Assembly: GCF_028583425.1 (NCBI RefSeq)
Contig: NC_072793.1
Coordinates: 100,239,689-100,303,688 of the forward strand
Length of the DNA: 64,000 nt
From: Eublepharis macularius
Lineage: Eukaryota > Chordata > Lepidosauria > Squamata > Eublepharidae
Direction of reading: 5' to 3'
Shown piece after piece: positions 34,590 through 45,395 of this stretch (position 1 is its first letter; every line of letters starts with the position of its first letter). The position numbers were made by a program, and so were the translations under genes. Below the pieces are notes generated by a model, which saw only the letters and a list, made by a program, of their open reading frames with translations, had not been told where the DNA came from and searched no databases.

Positions 34590-35060
34590 CTGACCTGCAA
34601 GTTACGAAGCCAAGTAGGGGGTTTCCAAAGGGTCATTTTAAATGTGGCCGTTGTTCCATTTGTGATCTGGTTATGCTCGTCCAACAAACCAGCAAGTTTG
34701 GTTTGCATTACGAGGTTTTTTCTAATTGTAATACTCAAAATGTTGTTTATGTTATTGTATGCCTGTGTAAAAAATTGTATGTTGGGAACACCGGTAGAGC
34801 AATTACGGTTCGTGTGCAAGAACACCGGTCTAGGATCCGACAAAAAGTGGAAGATGCTCAACTGGTTTCTCATTTTCTGGAGACAGGACATAAGGATGGA
34901 GACTTTTTGTACACTATATTATATGTCAGCAAGCACAAAGAGGAAGCTTTTATACGGCGGGATCTGTACAGAAAAGAAGCATGGTGGATTCATAATTTGA
35001 AAACTGAAAGCCCCAATGGACTTAATATTAATTGTGATTTATCAGCTTTCTTATGAAGAC
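34590..35060 (+). pseudogene. Penelope-like element 3' fragment with GIY-YIG endonuclease
   Basis: A C-terminal PLE fragment. It has a zinc-finger-like FKCGRCSICDLV segment (about 34637-34672), then VVYVIVCLCKKLYVGNTGR (GIY-YIG core as VYV...LYVG), QEHRSRIRQK, SHFLETGH, EAFIRRDLYRKEAWWIHNLKT and PNGLN. These match the order of the endonuclease domain that makes PLE insertions. No reverse transcriptase is attached. It differs clearly in sequence from the PLE at 35999, so it is a separate family. Confidence 0.85.
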
Positions 35061-35533
35061 TATTTCTTTGGTGTTGCTGGCCCTTTAATGGTAATCATTG
35101 CTTTGCTATTTATTGTGTGTTGAGCTAGGTTATGTACACGCCCTTGAACGAGCGGCCATTGCGCATTGAAATTGATGTGTGGAGGATTCTGATTCATTGT
35201 TGTAAGTATAATTCTGGGTGAAGTATTTTTTTGAAGCACGTACTGAAATTTTGATACATTGCATATTATTTGTAGGTATGTGCGCTTCGGTTTTCCAATT
35301 CAGAAAAAATGCCTGAATCAGACCCGATCTGTAAAGATTCAGGTTTTCCGAATTAGAACACACGAATCAAACACCCATTTCGGAACACCCGAATCAAAGC
35401 TTACTGAAATGATTCCAGTCGCTTCAGGAAGCTTCGTGGCACTTTCAACTTCAGCTGGCCTGCGGCCCAGCTGAAGTTTAAAGGGCCTTCTGGGCGTACT
35501 GGAGGGGGGAGTTTAAAGGGAAAAACACTTCCC

Positions 35534-35800
35534 GCGCCATTTGCAAACGGCACGGGGAGCCTTCTACCCTTTAAGTTCTCCCCCCTCCCTCCAGCCGGCT
35601 GGAAAGGGGAAGAGCTTAAAGGGTAGAAGGCTCTCTGCACTGGTTGCAAACAGCGCACAGAGCCTTCTACCCTTTAAGTTCTCCCCCCCTCCCTCCAGCT
35701 GGCCAGAAAGGAGAAGTGATTGAAGGGTAGGAGGCTCTCTGCGCTGGTTGCAAACGGCGCACGGAGCCTTCTACCCTTTAAGCTCTTCCCCCCCTCCCTC
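35534..35800. repeat. Hairpin-forming tandem repeat, about 104-bp unit
   Basis: 'agccttctaccctttaag' recurs at 35558, 35661 and 35765. Within units the complementary 'cttaaagggtagaaggct' follows some 50 bp later, so each unit can fold into a hairpin. Confidence 0.88.
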
Positions 35801-35829
35801 CAGTCATCAGAGAAGGAAGCAGAGGAGGC

Positions 35830-35881
35830 CCTTCCTGCCCCTCAAATGGCCACCATGGTGGCCATTTGAGGGGCAGGAAGG
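35830..35881. repeat. 52-bp perfect palindrome
   Basis: Two 26-bp arms with no spacer, centred on CCATGG. The arm reads 'ccttcctgcccctcaaatgg' then 'ccacca'. A cruciform or hairpin could form. Confidence 0.95.
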
Positions 35882-35998
35882 TCCGGAGGAGCCGGCTCTG
35901 TGCTTCCCCGCTACCCAGATGGCCGTTGCAGCAGCGGAGGCAGTGGCAGGAGCCCGCAGGAGCCGGCTCCCCACTTCTCTGCTGCCCAGTTGACCGCT

Positions 35999-38307
35999 TC
36001 AGCCCCTCGGGTTCCAGTGTTTTATCACTTACCTAAGATACACAAAAAAGTTCCCCCCCCCCGGGTCAGCCAATCATTTCTGGATGTGGGTCGGTATTGG
36101 AACCCTTATCCATTTACATAGACTCTATCCTCCAGCCTGCGGTCTCAAGAATTCCTGCCTTAATGGGTGATACCGGCTCCTTCATCGAATTTATTGAGGG
36201 CACAAAGGTCCAAGACAACTTAGTGATGTTAACCATGGATGTGGCATCACTTTATACATCCATCCCCCTAGAGGAGGCAAGAGAGATAATTGAGCTTACC
36301 TTACGACAGCGCGAGGTGTCTTATCCACCCACAGAGTTCCTACTCCAGCTGGCGGAAATTATGTTGGAGCATAATTATTTTGTGTTTCTGGATGAGTACT
36401 ATCTCCAGATCAAAGGGGTAGCCATGGGGTGCGCAGCAGCACCCAGTGTGGCTAACCTCTTTATGGCTAGATGAGAGGCAGCCCATATTGTGGGTGAGGG
36501 GAATCCCTTCCATGTTAATATTCATAAATATTGCCGCTATATTGATGATTTATTCCTCCTGTATGACAACAAGGATACTGTGGAGGAATTCTGTGCGTGG
36601 TTGAATGCCAGGGACCCCAATATTAAGTTTACTTGGAGGTCGGAGGTGGACTGTATAGATTATCTGGACGTTACTGTCTTTAGGAGCGGCGATACCTTAT
36701 TGGTGAGACCGTTCCATAAGGCAACAGACCGCAACTCATATTTGTCATACCACTCTTTTCATCCCCCCCAACTTAGGAGAAATATTCCGTTTGGTCAGCT
36801 CCTCCGCTTGAAACGTAATTCCTCTAGGGAAGAGGACTACCAGGGCGAAAGGAGGCGTATGGTGGCTGCTTTTCGGGACAGGGGATACCCAGAGCAGGTG
36901 TTGCACGCAGCGGTCACACGGGCGTCAATCAAAACCCGGGTGACCTTATGATGCGAACGGCACGGGAACCGCAGGAGGCCATCAGGTGGGCCATAGACTA
37001 TACCCCACATGAGTTGAGGGTTCAACACATCATAAGGAAGCACTGGCCACTGGTTCAGGATATTCCAGGCTGTGCGAGATACCCGATGATAGGGTTTAGA
37101 AGAACTCGGAATATTAGGGACAGCTTGGTTCATTCGAGATTGAGGCAAGAGCAGGTCTTGGAGCACCAGCAGACCTTACCGGCGGGCACTTTTCCGTGTG
37201 GCCGCTGCTCTGCCTGTAAATACATATGGCAGGGCAAGACGATTTGCCTACCGGGCACATCTAGGACGGTTACACAGCGGTCCTTTATTACGTGCCATAC
37301 ATCTGGCATTGTGTATATGATCTGTTGCCCGTGCGATAAAATTTACATTGGCAATTCAATCAGACCCTTGAAAGTACGCATACTGGAACATGTTTCCAGA
37401 ATCTGTAACAAGGTCATGGAAGCCCCACTTACCCCTCACTTCTTGGAGTATAATCATGAGGCAACAGATTTGAGGGTGGCAGGGCTATACAAAGCGAGTA
37501 GAGCAGTGAGTCTGCAACGTGAACTGCTCCGCAAGGAAGCCCTTTGGATTTTTTCCTTGAAGACATTGGCCCCTGCGGGACTCAACAATGAAATCAGTTA
37601 TAAGTCTTTCCTGGATTGATCCCCCGGCGTATCTACTACACCTGTTGGCTATTCGTTGCATATATTCTGGGTAACTAGTTTGGCAGCCACGCCAGGCTCT
37701 TGCCGACGTCACTTTTGCTGGAGGATTGGGAAAAGGTCTGGATGGTGGAAAGAGGGTATGTACCTCTCCCCCTGGGGAGGGGGGCTTCTAGGGTATTACA
37801 ATGTAATGAATGATTAGTGTTGTATTGGTGGTGTTTATAGTAAATGTCTTTCTGCAGTAACGGTGGCTGCCCCTGAGGAAGTCACAGACGAAAAGCTGAG
37901 CGGAACAACTCGTCGACGCCGTCACTTCGGGCACACCAGTACTGCCACCTTGTGGGGGATTTAAGAACTGAGATGTTATTCTAATGGAACAAATGAATTT
38001 AACTTTGCTCCCCCTTGGCTCTCGATCCTTCCTGGTTCTTATGTATATTTGAGGAACTAATTTTTGTATTGATTAGGTGTTACTATACATGTCCTGTATT
38101 CAAAGAATGTACTTTTGTAATTAGCTCCTCTGTATGTGATACGTGTGAATAATAATAAGCGGTTCAACACATCCTTATAGAGTTTAATGAATATATAAGT
38201 TTTAGTGAAAAGGAAAAAGGTTCAAGTGAATATTGCGCTCCTGGGGAGTGGTTTCCTCCTTGTTTTCTTGACTTGTGCGTTCCAGGGGTTGGCCTCGCTT
38301 TGGTTCA
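35999..38307 (+). pseudogene. Penelope-like element, 5'-truncated, with RT and GIY-YIG endonuclease
   Basis: PLEs encode a telomerase-like reverse transcriptase fused to a GIY-YIG nuclease. Seen in order: FYHLPKIHK (about 36024), VASLYTSIP with the catalytic Asp context, KGVAMGCAAAPSVANLFMA, YCRYIDDLFLLY (YxDD catalytic pair intact, about 36530), DYLDVTVF, a CGRCSACKYI zinc-finger-like segment, then GIVYMICCPCDKIYIGN, RILEHVSRI, HFLEYNH, ELLRKEALWIFSLKTLAPAGLN. It ends at 37619 in the coding part. The frame is broken in a few places. Identical 12-mers 'cagttgaccgct' at 35987-35998 and 38308-38319 define the insertion. It lacks the N-terminal region expected before the RT. Confidence 0.9.
37862..37949 (+). 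ncRNA. Hammerhead-ribozyme-like three-way junction in the PLE 3' region
   Basis: The core CTGAGGA (37873-37879) is followed by one extra A, helix II GTC/GAC (37881-37883 with 37887-37889) and GAA (37890-37892). Helix III pairs 37893-37903 with 37919-37927 (nine pairs, two single-base bulges). C at 37928 is the predicted cleavage base (TTC). Helix I pairs 37868-37872 with 37929-37933 and 37862-37867 with 37944-37949. All three helices enclose the conserved core in the right order. Helix II is short and the extra A is atypical, so activity is uncertain. Confidence 0.45.
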
Positions 38308-38628
38308 CAGTTGACCGCTGTGGCAGCGGATGAGGCAATATGGGCCCGCACGAGCCAGCTCCGCATTTCCCTGCTGCCCAGCTGGCCAGCGGAGGCATGC
38401 ACCCTGCAGGAGCTGGCTCAGTGCTTCCCCGCCACCCAGCTGATCTCCCCGCTGCCTGCCTGCCAGGTAAGTGAGGTGGGGATGGAGGAGGTTGCCCCAG
38501 GGGTTGGGTTGGGGGTGGGGAGGTTTCTCCCCTTCACTTCATTATGCTCCAAATCTTTACAGAGCATACCGAAGCAAGCTAAATACCAGAAATCCGAAGC
38601 AGGAAACCTAGATTTTTTGCAGTGCACA

Positions 38629-39536
38629 CCAGTAAATATTTGTTCCAGCTTGGTAACTGCCATAAAGAAGGGGTGACAGAAACAGGATATTTCTCGCTAG
38701 CAAACCAGTTGCAGTTACTAATAATATGTGAGTTGTATATGTACTATGATTCATTGATAATTGATTGTATGCTGATGAATTTCATTCTGGATTGTACTAT
38801 GTATTGTATTTGTCTGGTTAAGAAGGTACTGTCCCTTTGAGCTCACACTTGGCACTTTGTAAAAAGAAGTTTTACAAGCACTATTACACTTTGAATTCTA
38901 TGGAATGTATAATGCTATTCACTAGCTGTTATGGGCATATTTGTCTTCTGTAATTGATTTTTTTATTTTATTATATAAAGAAGATGACTTGAGGGTTTAA
39001 TTGTTTTGTACTGTATCTTTAAATATCTGCAGTAGTAAGTTAGTCACGGCGTTTCTTTGTTTTGGTTGTTTCAATGACAAAGACAGCTCAGGGTGGAGGA
39101 AGGAGTGGCCACAGCAGGGACTTGGCCGCTGCCACTACACCAGAACTCATGACAACCCCACCCAGTGAGGGATCATGCGCCGATGGTGGTCCCCTCCCAG
39201 CCTCGGATGCACGCACAGCTCACAACCACCCATCTCTCTTCCTCTGTCCCCAGCTAGCACTTCGTTACCCACCTTGCCTCCTCCATCTCCAACCATCACT
39301 CTGCTGCCCACCACACCTCCACCATCTCCAACCAGCTCCCCACTACCAGCCACGTTCCCACCATCACCAGAGCCATGGGTGCAGAGGTGCAGGAGGGTCT
39401 GGCGCAAACTACAGGAAAGGAGGCAAAGTGGGCAATTAGCTGCCCAGAGCTATCTGGTCCCAATCAAGGGCAAAGAGAGCACATCCAAGAGCAGCACAGT
39501 GAGGAAATGAGCTTCACAGCATTAAAAGGGGAGAGA
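38629..39536. other. Spacer with no recognised gene
   Basis: 38640-39050 may be the continuation of the repeat that received the 35262 element. 39060-39536 is GC-richer and proline-coding in several frames (PPSPT-type runs on +), without a recognisable domain. I regard these frames as compositional. Confidence 0.5.
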
Positions 39537-40885
39537 CAGGGCCATATTATTCATAAGGCAGACTAGCCTGAAGCCTAGGGTCCCCACAGGGACTAGGGGC
39601 CCATCATTTTTTTTTTTTTGCTGAGGCACTGTTACCTACGCCTTAGGGCTCCAATGGTTAAAGGCACTTTGCAGTCTACGCCATAGGAATACATGTACAT
39701 ATAAATTTTATTCACTTCAAAATATTACAGTATTGAAAAATTATACCCCCAAAATGTGTTTTCCTTAAGAGTTCTACACACACAATAAAAATATTTTTAA
39801 ATTGAGAATAGAATTCTTCAGGAGACCCTCAAAATGAATATAGGGCTATGTACTGCGGTCTATTACCTACTATACCAGGGTCAGGCTGTCAGCTGTAGTG
39901 GGGTGAAAGATTGAAGAGCCAGAGTGGGATCAAAATACCTGAATGGAGGACTTCCGGCTTGGGATCCATGAAGGTCTAACGCAGCTCTAAGAGCTGAGCT
40001 GTCCGTGCCACTGTTTTGAAGGCTGGAGGGGCGCAAATTGCCCGCAGCCACCTGTTCTCAGGCGGAGAACAGGCGAGAACGCTCGAGAACCTGAGGGCGC
40101 GTTGATCTCGGGTGAGGGGGGGTTCTACACAACCAACTCCCACCCACCCTTGAGGTCCCACCCGAAGAAAGGTTGCCAAGATCTCTGCAGTGGCTCTGGA
40201 GTCAAATTTTGGCATAAGACCTACATGCCCAAGCTTCAGCAAAACAGCAAAGGGACTGGATTCGATCAGATAACAGAAGCAGCGACTACAACCCAAGAAA
40301 AACGCTAAAGGAGGTAACGATCGCTATCTCTCAGTACGGGACAGATTTTAAAAATAAATAAGAGGCAAAAGCGGATTTAAGAACTGCAACAGACTAGTTA
40401 TATAAGGGGGAAGATTCCGGCAAGAAAAAATGTGAAAAAGTAAATTTGTAAGGAGAAGCTAGCGCGGAAATTGGATTATTGTTTACATACCTGTGGCAGG
40501 GAAGAGATAGTAGACTGTGAGAAAGCTTAAAAATCGTGAGAACTGCTGTGCAACGGAGAGGAACAGGAAGTACGTCAGAACCATAAAGAGACAGAAGAGA
40601 AGGGCCCTTTTCTTAAACGCCGGAAGTAGGGCGACGCCATTTTGAAAGAGGGCAACTGGCGACTTCAATGAAAAAGGAAGTAGGCCATCTTTGAAGAAGG
40701 TAAGGGCGAGCGCTTCAGTACAAAACCATAGAGAAAAAACGCCCGACATTTTGGACAGTTTAAAACAGCGTTTGAGAAAAATAAACTGCAATCGGGCTTT
40801 TAAAAATAAAAGAAAGTAAAAAAGTAGAGTCACGGATTTAAGGAAAAGGGCAGACTCGTGGGAGTGAAGCAGAGCTAGCCCCACG

Positions 40886-41674
40886 ATGTCGAAGAAAGAG
40901 TGGCAAACTACAATGGAAAATTTGGATAAAAAAGTTTCAGAGGGAAATAAAGAGCTTAAGGATATAATGCTAGAGATGGCGAAAGAATTAAAAGACTTTA
41001 AAGAGACGCTTAAATTGGAGATGGTAGAACTGACAAAAGGTATGGATAAAATACAAAATGACCTACAAGCTACACAGCAGAGAGTCAATGCAGTAGGGGA
41101 AACGGTGGAAACTTTAACAGATGTGCAAAAGACTGAAATGAGAGGGATGAGAGACAGAATGGCCGTTGCAGAAAGTAAACAGATGGAAAAACAACTCAGA
41201 TTTCGTTCGGTCCCAGAAGTAGAGGGAAAATCAGCCCAAGAACAGATTACAGAAATTTTGGCAGAATACCTGGGGAAAAAAGAGGAAGAAATTGCAGCTT
41301 TCTTGGACATGGTGTATAGAATCAATTCCAGATTTGCAGCTCAGAGGAAGTTACCAAGGGACATGATTGTCCAATTTACGACTAGAAGCACAAGAGAATT
41401 AATTGTGAGCAAACAATTTCAAGATCCATTAGAAGTCGATGGAAAAGTGGTGAGAATCATGAAAGAGTTGCCCAGATCGGTGCTGTTCGAGCGGAAGAAG
41501 TACAGAGAACTGGTTCAGATGTTAAAGGAGCTGAAAATCAGATATAGATGGGAAATACCAGAAAGACTGACATTTGAGTTTGGTGGAGTTAGAAAGAGCA
41601 TCAGATCTGGCCATAAGATGGAGACTTTTATTAGAGAAAATGAAAAGGACTTACCAAAAACTATAAGAAAGTGA
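40886..41674 (+). CDS. L1 ORF1 protein (RNA-binding chaperone), intact frame
   Basis: 262 aa. The N-terminal half is a coiled coil rich in Glu/Lys (LKDIMLEMAKELKDFKETL, then heptads to about residue 100). Then comes an RRM-like domain with KQLRFRSVPEVEG, and a C-terminal domain with RRSVLFERKKY-type text (PRSVLFERKKYRELVQML), the usual three-part L1 ORF1p that trimerises and coats L1 RNA. The start is ATG 40886. The stop TGA 41672-41674 lies two bases before the ORF2 ATG. No lesion was seen. Confidence 0.88.
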   Translation: MSKKEWQTTMENLDKKVSEGNKELKDIMLEMAKELKDFKETLKLEMVELTKGMDKIQNDLQATQQRVNAVGETVETLTDVQKTEMRGMRDRMAVAESKQMEKQLRFRSVPEVEGKSAQEQITEILAEYLGKKEEEIAAFLDMVYRINSRFAAQRKLPRDMIVQFTTRSTRELIVSKQFQDPLEVDGKVVRIMKELPRSVLFERKKYRELVQMLKELKIRYRWEIPERLTFEFGGVRKSIRSGHKMETFIRENEKDLPKTIRK

Positions 41675-41676
41675 TC

Positions 41677-44600
41677 ATGGAATGTAAAGTTATATCTTGG
41701 AATGTTAATGGACTAAATTCACCTTGTAAACGCAAAGCTACTTTCCACTGGCTAGCAAAACAAAAATGCAATATAGTTTGTCTGCAAGAGACACATATTA
41801 GAAAGCAGGATGAAAAATATTTGAAATTTGTTAAATTGGGAAAAGAATTTGTTGCCACCTCTAAAAAGAAAAAGAGGGGAGTTGTATTGTACATAAAAGA
41901 AGAATTGCAGCCCAGACTAGTTTTAAAAGATGCAGAAGCCAGATATTTAGCAGTGGAAATTATTTGGAATTCTAAGAAAATATTGATGATCGGGATCTAT
42001 GCACCTAACGGTGCAAAAGAAAATTTTTTTAAAGACTTAGAGAAACAATTAGATGAATTGACCTATGATCACATAATTTTGGCGGGTGACTTCAATGGAG
42101 TTACAAACCTGGATGAGGACAAGCAGTCTAAAGCTGCTCACAAAAAAAGAGGACTATTACCAAAGGCGTTTTTTATGCTTAAGGAACAAGAAAGTTTAGA
42201 AGATGTGTGGAGGAGACAATACCCTAAGAATAGACAATATACATTTTACTCTGCAAGACATTTCACATTATCAAGAATAGATATGATCTGGGCCTCTAAA
42301 GAACTGACATTATGGACTAGAGAGGTGGAGATAATGCCAAAGGTAGGCTCAGATCATAACCCAATTATGTGGAGATTTGGGAAAAATAATAAAAGAAAAG
42401 GATGGAGAATAAATGAGGACTTGTTACAAATAGAAGAAAATATTGCGTTGCTGCGAAGGGAGACCAAATTTTTCATACAATATAACCTGAACAAAGAAGT
42501 GCCGACCAATAAAGTATGGGACACATATAAAGCGGTGATAAGAGGCATACTAATAGACCTGAATGCAAGAACTAGGAGGAAAAAGGAGGAAAAGAGATCT
42601 GAAATTTTGGATAAAATAAAAGCCAAAGAGATACAATTTAAGAAAAGACCGGGGGGGGGGGGGAGACATATCAGGATATTAAAGTTCTGCAGGAACAATT
42701 GACAGCAATGGACAATAAAGAATTCGAGTGGAATTTAAAGAGGATGAATCAGAGGTCGTTTGAAGGTGCAAATAAACCTGGGAAATATTTGGCGTGGCAA
42801 CTAAAAAAAAGGAAGGAGAAGAAAATCATAAGTAAAATTCTAGAAGATGATAAGGTGCTTATGGACCAAGCGGCTATTAGTAGAGCCTTTTTTAAGTTTT
42901 ATGCAAAATTGTACCAAAAAAAAGAAGTGAGTAAAGATTTAATAGCGGAATACCTAGAGAAAATGAAAATTCCGACAATTCCTGAAAAATGGAAAGAGAA
43001 ATTAAATAAGGAAGTGATGGAAGAAGAAATAAAAGAAGCTATACAATCAACGAAGATAGGAAAGGTGCCAGGACCAGATGGACTAACGGCAAAGTTTTAT
43101 AAAGTGATGGCTAATGAACTGGCGCCATTCCTGAAAGAGGCAATGAATGGAGCGATGCAAGATCAAAGGATTCCTGACTCATGGAACGAAGCCAATATAT
43201 CACTGATACCGAAGGAGGGTCAGGACTTGACCAATGTTAAAAATTACAGACCAATTTCGTTGTTGAATAATGACTATAAAATATTTGCAAAGGTGTTGGC
43301 AGAGAGGTTGAAAGGATGGATGTCGGAATTCATTGCTGAAGAACAGGCGGGATTTTTACCCAACAGACAAATTAAAGACAATTTGAGGACAGTAATAAAC
43401 GCTATTGAGTACTATGACAAGCACTGTGACAGAGAGGTTGGTTTTTTCTTCGTAGACGCGGAAAAAGCATTTGACAATCTGAACTGGGATTTTATGTTTG
43501 CTACCATGGAAAAGCTGCAAATGGGAGAAAAGTTCATACAAGCGGTCAAGGAAATTTATAGAGACCAGAGTGCAGCAATCATAGTGAATGAGGATTTGAC
43601 AAAAAAATTGAAAATCAGCAAAGGAACTAGACAGGGATGCCCGTTGTCTCCATTGTTGTTTATTTTGATTTTGGAAATATTGATGATTCAAATACGTGAA
43701 GATGACAATCCGAGGTATGAAAATAAAAGAGTTTTCTTACAAGGTCAGAGCTTTTGCAGAAGACATAATGTTAATAGTAGAGGATCCAATTGAAAATATG
43801 TCAAAGGTAATAGAGAAAATAAAAGAGTTTGGAGATTTGGCTGGATTTTACGTGAACAAAAAGAAGTCAAAGATTTTATGTAAGAATATGACTAAACAGA
43901 AGCAGCATTGAGCTGACTGTGAAAAATATAAATTTGTTCAAAAATAATTATGAGAAACTGTGGATACAAACAGAGAGATTTAATAAAATGGAACAAACTG
44001 AATTTATCATGGCTGGGAAGAATTGCAGCAGTAAAAATGAACGTCTTACCACGTGTGATGTTCTTGTTGCAAACTATACCAATTATCCAAGACTCCAAAC
44101 AATTTGATAAACGGCAAAGGAAAATCTCAGATTTTGTGTGGGCAGGCAAGAAACCACGAGTGAAAATGAAGGTTTTACAAGATGCGAAGGAAAGAGGTGG
44201 CTTGCAACTGCCCAACATAAGACTGTATCATGAGGCAGTATGTCTTGTATGGTTGAAAGACTGGATAATGTTAAAAAAACGTAAGTTGCTGGCCCTGGAG
44301 GGACATAAAAAAATATTTGGATGGCATGCATACATGTGGTATGACAAAGTAAAAGCAGACTCTATGTTTTTGCATCACTATATTCGGAGAAGCCTCTTCA
44401 TGGTCTGGAAGAAATACAAGTTGTATATGGAAGATGGAATTCCTTCATGGGTGGTTCCGTATGAAGTAATAGATCCGAGAACTGTCGATAACGAACAGCA
44501 ATGTCTCACCTACAAGGAGATTACACAAATACAACATTCAAAGCTGAGAATAAAGACAGAAGAAGAATTGTCTCCTTGTTATGGATGGTTCCAGTACAGA

Positions 44601-45395
44601 CAGATCAGAGACCTTTATAATGCGAACTGCCAGAGAGTAGGAATAAGATTGGAAAATTCGGAGTTAGAGGAAGTGATACTACAAGAAGGCAAGAAAGAAA
44701 TATCCAAGATTTACAAATTACTTTTAAAATGGTTTACGGTGGACGAAACAGTAAAAGTCCAGATGGTGAAGTAGGCAATAAACTTTCATAAAGAAATAAC
44801 AATGGAGGCATGGGAGTACCTATGAAAATATACAGTGAAGATTTCAACTTGTACGAACATTAAAGAGAATGTGTACAAAATGATTTACAGATGGTATTTA
44901 ACACCAAAGAAAATTGCGCTAGGAAATACTAATATGTCAGACAAATGCTGGAAATGTAAAAAGCATGAAGGATCATTTTATCATATGTGGTGGACATGTG
45001 AAGTAGCTAAACAGTACTGGGGAGAAATAATTGAAGCAATAAATGAGATTTTACAAATACAAATAAACAAGAACCCAGAATTGTTGCTACTGAACTTGGG
45101 AATGGAGGCAGTTCCAACGCAGTATAGAACATTGTTATTTTACATGACTGCAGCGGCAAGACTTTTGTATGCGCAGAAATGGAAGACACAAGAAATACCA
45201 ACTGTAGAAGACTGGATTTATAAATTGCTGTACATGGCAGAAATGGATAAAATGACAAGGAAACTTAAAGATCTTGACCTAGGACAATATATTGTTGATT
45301 GGGGGAAATTGAAACAATTTTTGGGGAAAAAGTGGGATGTAAAAGGAGAACTGTGGCAGTTTGAAATTTTTTTAAAAAAAACAATGTTGCAATGA
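41677..45395 (+). pseudogene. L1 ORF2 (endonuclease-reverse transcriptase), frame-broken
   Basis: AP-endonuclease-like domain from ATG 41677: ISWNVNGLNSP, VCLQETHIRK, GDFNGVTN, SRIDMIWASK, GSDHNPIMW (about 41677-42380). The frame shifts at an expanded G-run (42650-42662). RT follows: KVPGPDGLTAKFYK, NYRPISLLNNDYK, AGFLPNRQIKDN, DAEKAFDNLNW, RQGCPLSPLLF. Near 43710-43720 the frame shifts again. The catalytic FADD motif reads FAEDIML at 43752-43772, an Asp-to-Glu change. Further stops lie near 43909, 44772 and about 44823. The C-terminus shows YRWYLTPKKIAL and the CWKCKKHEGSFYHMWWTC knuckle. Non-functional. Confidence 0.92.

Larger units (their letters stand above)
35262..38628. mobile_element. 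hAT-like non-autonomous element interrupted by a PLE
   Basis: Left end 'gtatgtgcgcttcggttttc' with 'gattcaggttttccgaatt'. Right end 'accgaagcaagctaaatacc' to 'gcagtgcacaccag', roughly inverted. The GC-rich interior holds a 104-bp tandem array and a 52-bp palindrome. Both 35885-35998 and 38308-38470 carry matching phrases such as 'gcagcggaggcagtgg' and 'agcggatgaggcaatatgg', and 'aggagccggctc' and 'aggagctggctc'. Without the inserted PLE the element would be about 1.05 kb. Confidence 0.65.

Noticed and set aside
39062-39510. Overlapping Pro/Ser/His-rich frames that look like a small gene
   Set aside because: Two frames are open at once because of CCA/CTC-rich composition. There are no splice or domain signals, and the region adjoins repeats.
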